From positions 186,001 to 250,000 of the forward strand of contig NZ_VITA01000002.1 of the NCBI RefSeq assembly GCF_007827695.1: a stretch of DNA of 64,000 nucleotides, in the 5' to 3' direction. This document shows, piece after piece, positions 9,312 through 16,473 of the stretch. Numbering within the stretch: position 1 is the first letter of the stretch; each line of letters begins with the position of its first letter. This stretch comes from Sinorhizobium medicae (GTDB lineage: Bacteria; Pseudomonadota; Alphaproteobacteria; Rhizobiales; Rhizobiaceae). The notes beneath the pieces were generated by a model. The model worked only from the letters and a program-made list of their open reading frames with translations. It searched no databases and had not been told where the DNA came from. The translations under genes were made by a program, and so were the position numbers.

Positions 9312-9624
9312 GATGTCTCTCCGTTGTTTCGCCGGGCCTTTTGCCGGCGACGACAGCCTGTGACTCCAGATGCCTGCGGCGGCCGGCGTCTCAGACGCGC
9401 AAAGGTCGCTGCCGAAATAGTTAACATGAATAGGTGGTTAACGAGGATGGCAATTTTGCGGCACGCGCGTGAGTGGTGCCGCCTTGATTTCCACCCGCGT
9501 CGTCTTATTCGTCTCCGGCGCCGATCTCGATCCGCTCTGGACCGAAAGATACAGGTTTGCACCGCCGGAGGCATGGTCTAAGAAAGGCGAGGTCCTTTTC
9601 CGCCTCGGAGATTGATTCCGTTAG
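9312..9624. other. Intergenic gap with a partial repeat copy
   Basis: These 313 bases lie between divergent genes and hold no ORF I can support. Positions 9386-9411 match 14779-14807 apart from a few changes (shared core CAAAGGTCGCTG after a GCGTC...GACGC hairpin), so this is a truncated copy of the repeat described there. Two GTTAAC words occur near 9420 and 9437, but their spacing does not fit a CtrA box. Confidence 0.5.
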
Positions 9625-10533
9625 ATGATTGTCCGATACGAGCGTCCCTATTCCTACGCGGCCCATTGGGCGCGCCGCATCGCCCGCATCGCCTTCATCA
9701 TTTTTCTGCTGTCGCTGCTGTCGCATCGTTTCGGCCCTCTGACGACGCCACACTTTCTGGCGATGGCGCTGGCCGCCGGAGCCCTCGCTCTCTTTGCCGT
9801 CGTGCTGGCAACGATCGGACTTGCGCGCCTTTGGCAGGTGGCGGCGATCGGCGGCACCGCTTCCGTCTCGGCACTCATCTATGCGGCACTTCCGCTTTGC
9901 TTCCTCGGCTACGGGGCGGTGCAATACCTGACTCGGCCGGCACTTTATGAGGTCAGTACAGACACGGTCACGCCGCCACCCTGGATCAGGACCCCGGCAA
10001 CGGCGGAAACCTGGCTCGGGCGCAAGCGTGCCGTGGCGCCGGAAGACCGCCAGGCGCAGGTCGAAGCCTATCCGGGGCTTACCGGCCGGCGCTATGAAGG
10101 GGCGCTCGACCGCGTATTCCAGGGGGTGCGCAAGGTTGTCGAGCATACGCGAGTTGCCACTACCGCAGAGTTCGGCGTCGACAATGCGCAGGCCGATCTG
10201 GAAGACTTGGCCGTTCGGCCTGAGGCAGGCGCGGATGCGAATGCGGGCCCGAACGTCATACCCGTTCCGACCGCACGCCCCGCACAACTGCTCGACGGCG
10301 GCATGCCGGGAAGGCGATCCAGCGACGTCGTGCTGCAAGGCGAGTGGCGGAGCCTGATCGTCGGGTTCCGCTTCGACGTACTCATCAGGTTGCGCGAAGA
10401 AGCAGAAACCACCTTCGTAGATTTGCGCGTGGCCTCACGCTACGGCCGTCATGACCTTGGCATGGGAGCGATGTTCGCGGAGGAGTTCCTGCGCGATCTC
10501 GACGCCGAGCTCCTGGGGATTGCAGGAGACTAG
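9625..10533 (+). CDS. DUF1499 domain membrane protein
   Basis: This is a 302-residue protein. Residues about 18-110 contain three or four hydrophobic segments (IAFIIFLLSLLSHRF, FLAMALAAGALALFAVVLA, AALPLCFLGYGAVQYL). The rest is soluble and carries the DUF1499 pattern, ending in RVASRYGRHDLGMGAM. This family appears in bacteria and chloroplasts and its activity is unknown. The soluble domain includes a Pro/Ala-rich insertion around residues 190-225. ATG 9625 is a reasonable start though its ribosome binding site is weak. Confidence 0.8.
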   Translation: MIVRYERPYSYAAHWARRIARIAFIIFLLSLLSHRFGPLTTPHFLAMALAAGALALFAVVLATIGLARLWQVAAIGGTASVSALIYAALPLCFLGYGAVQYLTRPALYEVSTDTVTPPPWIRTPATAETWLGRKRAVAPEDRQAQVEAYPGLTGRRYEGALDRVFQGVRKVVEHTRVATTAEFGVDNAQADLEDLAVRPEAGADANAGPNVIPVPTARPAQLLDGGMPGRRSSDVVLQGEWRSLIVGFRFDVLIRLREEAETTFVDLRVASRYGRHDLGMGAMFAEEFLRDLDAELLGIAGD

Positions 10534-10609
10534 GTCACGCGGCCGGGTCGATTTAATACCATGAACGTCGAGGGTTACGATGAATTGAGGCGCCGGGTAC
10601 CGGCAGCCC

Positions 10610-11518
10610 TCATGCCAGCCGGTAAACGCTGTTTAGCGCAGGCGGCCCCTCGGTTTCGACGCGGCCCTGTTCGATGAGGTCCTCGATATGCGCGAGCATA
10701 GAGAGTGCGGCTGCACCATGCAGTCGCGGGTCGGTCGAGGCATAGATCACCTTCACCATGTCTGCGATGTGGCGGTCGCCCGCGCGCAGGCGTTCGAGCA
10801 CTGCACGCTCGCGCATCTTGCGATGCGCCTTGAGTGCCCGCACGAAGGAGGCAGGCTCGTTGACCGGGCCGCCGTGCCCGGGCAAATAGAGCCGGTCGTC
10901 GCGCTCGAGCAGCTTGTCGAGCGAGGCCATGTATTCGGCCATGGACCCATCCGGCGGTGCGACGATGCTCGTCGCCCAGGCCATCACATGATCGGCTGAA
11001 AAAAGGATGTCTGTTGTATCGAGCGCAAAGGCCAGGTGGTTGGCCGTGTGCCCCGGCGTCGCCACCGCCGTCAGACTCCAGCCGTCGCCTTCGACGCGTG
11101 CGCCGTTTGGAAGCGCGAGATCGGGCACGAAGTCCATGTCCGAACTTTCGGCGAAGGGATTGACCTCGCCGGCATGCAATGGCCGGGCCGCCCGGTGCGG
11201 GCCTTCGCCGACGACCGTCGCACCTGTCTCCCCGGCAAGCCTGCGGACGAGTGGTGAGTGGTCGCTGTGTGTGTGGCTGACGGCGATATGCGTCACTTCG
11301 CGCCCCTGAAGGGCATTCATCAGCGCATGGAAATGCGCGTCGTCGTCCGGGCCCGGATCAATCACGGCGACCGACTTGTGGCCGACGATGTAGGTATTTG
11401 TGCCGTGGAAGGTGAAGGGACCGGGATTGTTGACCGTTATGCGCTGCACACCCTTGGCCACGCGCACCGCCTCGCCGTGGGCGGGCCTGAAATCGAGTTC
11501 GAATTCCGGAGCTTTCAT
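10610..11518 (-). CDS. MBL-fold metallohydrolase (LACTB2/glyoxalase II-like)
   Basis: The 302-residue protein has the metallo-beta-lactamase fold. The metal motif HTHSDH is at 82-87, and later ligands lie in the segments VATPGHTANH, FSADHVMAW and YLPGHGGP. A helical C-terminal extension of about 80 residues (AHRKMRERAVLERLRAG and on) resembles the LACTB2 group of RNases and hydrolases, so an RNA or thioester substrate is possible but not shown. The open frame runs on to 11917 across the tRNA-Gln gene, which cannot be coding. ATG 11518 gives the family N terminus, shortly before the first strand. Confidence 0.88.
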   Translation of the reverse strand: MKAPEFELDFRPAHGEAVRVAKGVQRITVNNPGPFTFHGTNTYIVGHKSVAVIDPGPDDDAHFHALMNALQGREVTHIAVSHTHSDHSPLVRRLAGETGATVVGEGPHRAARPLHAGEVNPFAESSDMDFVPDLALPNGARVEGDGWSLTAVATPGHTANHLAFALDTTDILFSADHVMAWATSIVAPPDGSMAEYMASLDKLLERDDRLYLPGHGGPVNEPASFVRALKAHRKMRERAVLERLRAGDRHIADMVKVIYASTDPRLHGAAALSMLAHIEDLIEQGRVETEGPPALNSVYRLA

Positions 11519-11729
11519 GTATCTGGGCCTTCTTCTGCATTTGGCCTGGCGGGCAGTCCGACCATAGGCCAAAGGGTAAACGGAGGAAACTACGTCCTGT
11601 GAGCCCAAGATTGCGGCCAGAACCGTAAAGAGATAAATCTGCGCAGGAAACAAAGTTAAGCATTGTGAGCGCGCACGAGCTTTGCTAATCAGGCGCTCGA
11701 TTTGGCGAAGTGATTTCCTGCCGGTTTCA

Positions 11730-11755
11730 TTGGCCAGTTTCGTTGGCCAGTTTAG
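11730..11755. repeat. Tandem 13-base repeat in front of tRNA-Gln
   Basis: TTGGCCAGTTTCG (11730-11742) is followed directly by TTGGCCAGTTTAG (11743-11755). The next bases, TTGG, start a third copy that runs into the first bases of the tRNA gene. It may be slippage, or may matter for the tRNA promoter or 5' leader. Confidence 0.7.
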
Positions 11756-11756
11756 T

Positions 11757-11831
11757 TGGGGCGTAGCCAAGCGGTAAGGCAGCGGTTTTTGGTACCGCCA
11801 TTCCCTGGTTCGAATCCAGGCGCCCCAGCCA
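11757..11831 (+). tRNA. tRNA-Gln (anticodon TTG), CCA encoded
   Basis: The acceptor stem TGGGGCG pairs with CGCCCCA, followed by discriminator G and an encoded CCA (11829-11831). The D arm is AGCCAAGCGGTAAGGC. The anticodon stem is GCGGT/ACCGC with loop TTTTGGT, giving anticodon TTG, which reads CAA. The T arm contains GGTTCGAATCC. No integrase or duplicated 3' end is found downstream, so it is not visibly used as an attachment site. Confidence 0.97.
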
Positions 11832-12067
11832 AGTCTCTCTGCACAGTGACCGGTGAGTCGAACGGCGCTGCGTCGCGTCCGCCGTTTATGCGGGCTTTCG
11901 GGGTGCGCCGCTACCAATCCAGGTTGTGTCGACGCGTCATCGCCAATTTATTGGCGAGGCGGGTTGGATATTTCGGCCGGCAAAACTATTGTTCCCCTGC
12001 AAAATCACAGGCTCGGCTTTGCCACGCCCGGCCAACATACGATGAAGCAAGTGGAATAGGACTGATA

Positions 12068-14692
12068 ATGACGAGCATGCGGATCCCCCATCGTCGCACG
12101 ATTGCGGCGGGCCCGGCCTTCGAAAGAGCTTTGGACCAGGTCCGTTGCCCCAGCACATGGCTTCGATGGTTATTCCTCGCGTTCTTTCTGGCATTTTCAT
12201 CAGTAACTTTTGCCCAGGACGCAACAAAACCGGAAGCCGGCGCGCCAACCGAAGCCCAGGAAAAGACCCGGGCGGATGCGGTGCCCGAAGTGCCACCGCA
12301 AGCTTTTCCGGAGCAGCAGGCGCGTATCGATGCGTGGCAGGCGACACTGGAGCGCGTGGAGCGCGCCCTTCAGGCCGAGAGCATTGACGAGGCCACCCTG
12401 TCCGAACTGCGCAGCCAGCTCGCCAAGATCCCCGTGCAGGCTGCCGGGCTCAAGGTGAGCCTTCAGCCACGGCTGCAGGTGGTCAACCAACGCATCGATC
12501 AGTTGAAGCCGGCCGATGAGCAGGCTGCCCGAAATCAGACCGAAGCGATCAAGCTCGAGCAGGCGCAGCTGCAATCAGAGGCGGCCGGGCTGCAGGGGGT
12601 CGTGCAGCAGGCGGATCTCATCGCTCTTCGCGCGCAGCAGGATATCGATGCTATCGGTGAACGGCGGCGCGCCCTCTTTACAAGCTCCATCCTGCAGCGA
12701 TCGCAAAGCCTTGCCGATCCATCCTTTTGGCTCGAACTGGCCGCCGCGACCCCGGAGACGCTCGCAAATCAGTCCCGCGTCGTCGGGCATTGGTTCGGCG
12801 TCCTGGTGGAGCGCACCGGCCGTTCGGCCGCCGGCATTCTCGTCGTTGTCGTCGGCTTCGCCGCCTTTCTCCTTTCACCGGGCCGACGCTGGCTGTCCAG
12901 GCGCACGAGCCGCGATCCTTCGGTGCTCTACCCGTCCAGGCTCGCCAAGGCGACCGCGGCAGCAGCCATCACACTTGCCAACCTCCTGATCCCGGCAATC
13001 GCCTTCTTCATGCTTTATCAGGCGATGTCCATTCTGAGGGTCCTTCCTGTCGATCTGGCGACGGTCCTCAGACCGGTTTTTTTCGGCTTGACCTTCGCAT
13101 CCTTTTTTTACGGCCTTTCAATTGCTGTGCTCGCGCCCGAACGGCCGAGCTGGCGGCTCGTCGATATTACCGATGCGGCAGCCGAGCGGCTGCTCCCCGT
13201 CATCGTCGCGATGGCAGTGGTCAATGCCGGCGGCCTTGCCCTCGATGCCTTCCTGAAAGCTACCTATGCGCCCTTGTCCTTTGCCGTTGCGGCACAAGGC
13301 CTCGGCGCCATCACGCTCGGCATTCTCGCCATGGTGGCGCTCAGATTCGTGGCCCGCGAGGAAAACGACGAGGATACGCAGAGAACGAGTTCGGCCTGGC
13401 GCCTGCTCATTCCGGTGACCTGGGCGGTCGCGGCGCTGACCGTCGTTGCGCCACTCGCCGGCTTTGTAGCCTTTGGCCGCTTTGCCGCGCTGCAGATCGT
13501 CTTCACGACGGCGGTGCTGATGAGCGTGGTGCTTATGCTGCGCCTGGCGGATGAGGCGATTTCATACGGGTTTTCCGTCCAGACGCGGATCGGCGGCTTC
13601 ATGCGGCAGGCGATCGGCCTCAAGATCAACACGATAAGCCAGATCGGCGTGATTCTCGCAGGTTTCGCGCGGCTGGTCGTGTTGATGATTGCCGTAATGG
13701 CTCTTCTCGCGCCGTGGGGCATCCAGTCGGAGGACCTGGTCGGCACCTTCACTTCCGCCTTTTTCGGTTTCGAGATCGCCGGCTTTTCCTTCTCGCCATC
13801 CGCCATTCTCGGCGCTATCGTCGTCTTCATCATCGTAATCGTCGCCACGCGCGGCTTCCAGAGATGGCTCGACGGCCGGCTCCTGCCGCAAACGAGCCTC
13901 GACACAGGACTGAGGACGTCGATCCACACCGGGGTCGGCTATATCGGGGCGGCGATCGCCGGGCTAGTGGCTTTCTCCTATGCGGGCTTGAACCTTCAGA
14001 ACGTCGCCATCGTTGCAAGCGCACTGTCCGTGGGTATCGGTTTCGGCCTTCAGTCCATCGTCAACAATTTCGTTTCGGGTATCATTCTCCTCGCCGAACG
14101 GCCCTTCAAAGTCGGCGATCGCATCGAGGTCGGCCAGAACATGGGGATCGTCCAGCGCGTCAGCGTCAGGGCGACCCAGATCCAGACCTTCGACAATGTG
14201 ACGGTGATCGTACCCAATGCCGATCTTATCAGCGGCCAGGTGGTCAACTGGATGCATGGCGACTTCTCAGCGCGCCTGAAGATTCCCGTGGGGGTCTCCT
14301 ATGATTCGGACCCGGAGCAGGTAAAACGGGTGTTGCTGGAGATCGCAAAGGACAATCCACGCGTCCTGCAAATTCCGGAGCCGTTCGTTTCCTTCACCGA
14401 TTTCGGAGCCGACGCCCTGCAGTTCACCTTGTTCTGCCACGTCGGCAACATCAACGCCGATGCGGGCGCGGCGAGCGATATGCGTTTCGAGATAGCGAAA
14501 CGCTTTCGGGAGGAAAAAATCGAGATGCCCTTCGGCCAGCGCGACATCCATCTTCGCGACCTGGCGAGCATAGAAGGATTGGTCCGCGACCTGGTCGGCG
14601 CCCGCGCTGCCGCCCCGGCGACCGCTCCTTCTCCCGCGGCAAAAGCCGGTGCGAAGCGTAAGAAAAGCCCGGCGGATGCCGCAGACGAATGA
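12068..14692 (+). CDS. Large MscS-family mechanosensitive channel (DUF3772 type)
   Basis: This is an 874-residue protein. A signal peptide (about 31-52, ending VTFAQ) is followed by a periplasmic coiled region of the DUF3772 type (about 75-260) with many Gln/Ala heptads. About eight to ten membrane helices fill 265-650. The MscS core contains the pore helix SALSVGIGFGLQSIVNNFVSG, then the beta domain with LAERPFKVGDRIEVG, and the C-terminal cage with PFVSFTDFGAD. It should open on membrane tension and release solutes after hypo-osmotic shock, which fits a genome that accumulates glycine betaine. The frame is open back through tRNA-Gln. ATG 12068 is chosen because the signal peptide follows it; ATG 12077 is also possible. 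The tail is Ala/Lys rich. Confidence 0.92.
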   Translation: MTSMRIPHRRTIAAGPAFERALDQVRCPSTWLRWLFLAFFLAFSSVTFAQDATKPEAGAPTEAQEKTRADAVPEVPPQAFPEQQARIDAWQATLERVERALQAESIDEATLSELRSQLAKIPVQAAGLKVSLQPRLQVVNQRIDQLKPADEQAARNQTEAIKLEQAQLQSEAAGLQGVVQQADLIALRAQQDIDAIGERRRALFTSSILQRSQSLADPSFWLELAAATPETLANQSRVVGHWFGVLVERTGRSAAGILVVVVGFAAFLLSPGRRWLSRRTSRDPSVLYPSRLAKATAAAAITLANLLIPAIAFFMLYQAMSILRVLPVDLATVLRPVFFGLTFASFFYGLSIAVLAPERPSWRLVDITDAAAERLLPVIVAMAVVNAGGLALDAFLKATYAPLSFAVAAQGLGAITLGILAMVALRFVAREENDEDTQRTSSAWRLLIPVTWAVAALTVVAPLAGFVAFGRFAALQIVFTTAVLMSVVLMLRLADEAISYGFSVQTRIGGFMRQAIGLKINTISQIGVILAGFARLVVLMIAVMALLAPWGIQSEDLVGTFTSAFFGFEIAGFSFSPSAILGAIVVFIIVIVATRGFQRWLDGRLLPQTSLDTGLRTSIHTGVGYIGAAIAGLVAFSYAGLNLQNVAIVASALSVGIGFGLQSIVNNFVSGIILLAERPFKVGDRIEVGQNMGIVQRVSVRATQIQTFDNVTVIVPNADLISGQVVNWMHGDFSARLKIPVGVSYDSDPEQVKRVLLEIAKDNPRVLQIPEPFVSFTDFGADALQFTLFCHVGNINADAGAASDMRFEIAKRFREEKIEMPFGQRDIHLRDLASIEGLVRDLVGARAAAPATAPSPAAKAGAKRKKSPADAADE

Positions 14693-14730
14693 CATTGCGG
14701 CATGGAGAGCTGAGATCTCCTGATTGTGCA

Positions 14731-14760
14731 AGCGGCCCGCTGACCATCGAAAGCGGGCCG
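14731..14760 (+). terminator. Hairpin after the MscS gene
   Basis: CGGCCCGCT and AGCGGGCCG form a strong 9-bp stem about 40 bases after the MscS stop codon. No run of T follows (GAAACAC), so it may be an RNA 3'-end stabiliser rather than a classic intrinsic terminator. Confidence 0.5.
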
Positions 14761-14776
14761 AAACACATATTGCGCC

Positions 14777-14873
14777 GTGCGTCTTATCGGACGCACAAAG
14801 GTCGCTGTAGCACTTTGATCTGCTGCATGTTTTCGTTCTTCAACCGGATCCGGTTATAGGAAAACATGCAGTA
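14777..14873. repeat. Two-hairpin rhizobial intergenic repeat
   Basis: A small stem GTGCGTC/GACGCAC (14777-14796) is followed by CAAAGGTCGCTGTAGCACTT and then a long palindrome. That palindrome has arms CTGCATGTTTTC (14823-14834) and GAAAACATGCAG (14860-14871) around AACCGGATCCGGTT. I recall this pattern as a dispersed repeat of Sinorhizobium and Rhizobium intergenic regions. A truncated copy lies at 9386-9411. Confidence 0.65.
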
Positions 14874-14890
14874 GGGGCTCGCGAGAAGGC

Positions 14891-15304
14891 CTACTCCGCT
14901 TTCGCTCCGCCGAGGAACTCTTCGCACCAGCTGGGGCCGCTCTGACGCTTTCGGTCGCCGACGATGCGGATCGCGCGGATAACGTAGTCCGAGGAGACGG
15001 TGAGCTGAACCGAGCAGCTCAGATACTCCGTGCGGGGGGCGGAGATCCGCTTGCCGCGTTTGCCGTCGGCGGTTTTTTCGTATTCGGCCGGGATCCTTCG
15101 CGTCTTATAGCCGCCCTTCCAGCCATAGACGGTGTTGCTGCCGGATTCGACGTCGGAGAGAGGCGGGCCGAACTGAGCGAAGAAAGGGCCGGCCGGCTGG
15201 CCGAGCCAGCGTGCCTCGACCGCGTTTCTCGTGATCCCCGTCGTTGTCGTGCATCCGGCAAGGAGCAGCCCGAAGGCGCCCGCCGTCATCATGCGGAAAT
15301 TCAT
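14891..15304 (-). CDS. Conserved lipoprotein
   Basis: This 137-residue protein has a lipoprotein signal: hydrophobic FGLLLAG followed by Cys18 (lipobox LLAGC). The mature part has the motifs ARWLGQPAGPFFAQFGPP and NTVYGWKGG, then LSCSVQLTVSSDYVIRAIRIVGD and a C-terminal SWCEEFLGG. The pattern resembles small outer-membrane-anchored proteins in which a short conserved domain binds a partner, but no function is known to me. ATG 15304 follows CTAAGGGACAGACAC. It is isolated between the MscS gene and tRNA-Pro. Confidence 0.8.
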   Translation of the reverse strand: MNFRMMTAGAFGLLLAGCTTTTGITRNAVEARWLGQPAGPFFAQFGPPLSDVESGSNTVYGWKGGYKTRRIPAEYEKTADGKRGKRISAPRTEYLSCSVQLTVSSDYVIRAIRIVGDRKRQSGPSWCEEFLGGAKAE

Positions 15305-15580
15305 GTGTCTGTCCCTTAGATGTAACGTGAACCTGCGGCACGGAAGGCCGGCATCCCCCGGTTTTCCTTGCAGTCCGCCGAGGCTCTAACCCCAAAAGCC
15401 GCGAAAGAAAATCGGCTCGTGACAGCGCGGCCGAGGAAATTGGACAGCGTTGCAGAAACGCCCTATTCCGGTCATGTGGGCGCTTGCTGACGACCCGAAT
15501 TTTTTGAGCGTCCAAGGGTCTTTTTTGAGTTAGGCGCTTGTGAAATCAAAAATGCTGTTCTATAGAGGCGCCGCTGGTCA

Positions 15581-15657
15581 CGGAGTGTAGCGCAGTCTGG
15601 TAGCGCACCACGTTCGGGACGTGGGGGTCGAGTGTTCGAATCACTCCACTCCGACCA
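15581..15657 (+). tRNA. tRNA-Pro (anticodon CGG), CCA encoded
   Basis: The acceptor stem CGGAGTG pairs with CACTCCG, followed by discriminator A and encoded CCA (15655-15657). The D arm is TAGCGCAGTCTGGTAGCGCA. The anticodon stem is CCACG/CGTGG with loop TTCGGGA, giving anticodon CGG, which reads CCG. The T arm contains GTTCGAATC. A toxin-antitoxin remnant and an unrecognised small ORF lie between this tRNA and cysN, but I found no duplicated tRNA 3' end to prove an integration event. Confidence 0.97.
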
Positions 15658-15890
15658 GCTGAAAAAATCCCTCACTTGTTGTTTAATCCCGGCTTTTTAG
15701 CCGGATTGCTCGCGCGGATTCAGATCTTCCTGTCCAATAGCGCAACCGCCTCGCCACAACAGGCAACGTCTCGCCAAGGGGTTACCACGCATTCTATCGT
15801 TCACAGGGAAACAGGCTGTTCTCGGAATTCCGTCTTATCGGAGTGAACAATCGGAGCGAATATGCTTGAAATGCAACCCGTGAGGCAGCG

Positions 15891-16034
15891 ATGTCGAAGG
15901 AACCGATCTTCACACCCCGTGAAATTCTCATCTGGATAACGATCCTTGGCAGCGTGGTCGGCTATCAGCTGTGGAGCCATGCCGATCCGCAGCCACTGAC
16001 GCTCGATCTCGCTACGATCGAGCGGCGCGCCTGA
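15891..16034 (+). CDS. Possible 47-residue single-pass membrane protein
   Basis: A short frame from ATG 15891 to TGA 16034 encodes 47 residues. They begin MSKEPIFTPREILIW, continue with a hydrophobic helix (ILIWITILGSVVGYQLW, about 12-28) and end in a short polar tail. GAGG lies seven bases before the ATG. The layout (short polar start, one helix, polar tail) is typical of genuine small membrane proteins. I do not recognise a family, and a spurious frame cannot be excluded. Confidence 0.5.
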   Translation: MSKEPIFTPREILIWITILGSVVGYQLWSHADPQPLTLDLATIERRA

Positions 16035-16041
16035 ACGCCAA

Positions 16042-16300
16042 TTACCCCAAATCGTCGAGATCAACGGAAGGAGCATCTGCAATCTTCCTCACGGCGAAAG
16101 GACTTCCATCCTTCTTCCCGCTCTTGCTTTCGGAGAGATACGGAGCGCTGATCCCGGCCTTTTTTGCCAGTTCCCGAGCGGCCATGCCGCGATGGGAGCG
16201 CCAGACCTTGACCGCGTTCTCGCCAGCCATACTCAGCGTTGGGAAGGACGACGAGGGTTTCGCCGCCCGGGGTGGTGATGCTCTGCGTAATAGACTCCAC
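16042..16300 (-). pseudogene. Decayed XRE/HigA-type antitoxin gene
   Basis: Reading leftwards from GTG 16300, the frame encodes a typical antitoxin N terminus (ITTPGGETLVVLPNAEY) and then runs into nonsense (GWRERGQGL). In the next frame, at 16230-16042, the matching C-terminal half appears: AGENAVKVWRSHRG followed by a helix-turn-helix (ARELAKKAGISAPYLSE) and the usual end SVDLDDLG. Intact relatives have about 30-45 residues between these two parts. One deletion with a frameshift explains the structure. The GTG overlaps the toxin stop codon by one base, as in an intact toxin-antitoxin operon. The C-terminal half could still be translated from ATG 16230 as a 62-residue protein. Confidence 0.7.
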
Positions 16301-16426
16301 TATTCGTAGACGCTGTCGCGAGAGCCGATCTCGACGATGTCGAGGACAACACGTTGATCGTCCGCGATAACCCGCCAATCGCGCGGGGCACGCGTTTTCG
16401 GACCGGCCTTTCGCAAAAAGCGGGTA
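16300..16426 (-). pseudogene. C-terminal remnant of a RelE-type toxin gene
   Basis: Read leftwards, the frame ending at the TAG 16302-16300 encodes RFLRKAGPKTRAPRDWRVIA followed by DDQRVVLDIVEIGSRDSVYE. The DWRVIADDQRVV and IGSRDSVY pieces are the last two strands of the RelE/ParE toxin fold. The first half of the toxin is missing: immediately upstream lies the cysN terminator. The toxin remnant is followed, with a one-base overlap, by the antitoxin remnant. Without the N-terminal helices and with no start signal it cannot be an active toxin. Confidence 0.68.
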
Positions 16427-16428
16427 GC

Positions 16429-16450
16429 AAAAAGGGGCCTCGCGGCCCCT
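16429..16450 (-). terminator. Intrinsic terminator of the cysHDN operon
   Basis: On the minus strand, AGGGGCC-GCGA-GGCCCCT is followed by a run of five T. It starts 24 bases after the cysN stop codon. This is the clearest intrinsic terminator in the window. Confidence 0.88.
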
Positions 16451-16473
16451 CTCACCATCGACGAACCTCTCGG

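Noticed and set aside
9418-9441. CtrA binding site (two GTTAAC words).
   Set aside because: The spacing between the TTAA words is about 13 bases rather than the 7 needed.
10610-11917. Long form of the MBL-fold gene reaching across the tRNA.
   Set aside because: The extension has no homology-like pattern and overlaps tRNA-Gln; ATG 11518 gives the family N terminus.
11756-12067. Long N-terminal extension of the MscS frame through the tRNA-Gln gene.
   Set aside because: It would translate the tRNA and lacks a ribosome binding site; the signal peptide starts after ATG 12068.
14731-14760. Firm intrinsic terminator of the MscS gene.
   Set aside because: The stem is strong but no T run follows, so it is listed only with low confidence.
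15685-15707. Terminator after tRNA-Pro (AATCCCGGCT...AGCCGGATT).
   Set aside because: The arms differ by a bulged C and the T run is in the loop rather than after the stem.
15581-16470. Integrated island at tRNA-Pro.
   Set aside because: No integrase and no repeat of the tRNA 3' end (ACTCCGACCA) was found within the following kilobase; only a toxin-antitoxin remnant supports it.
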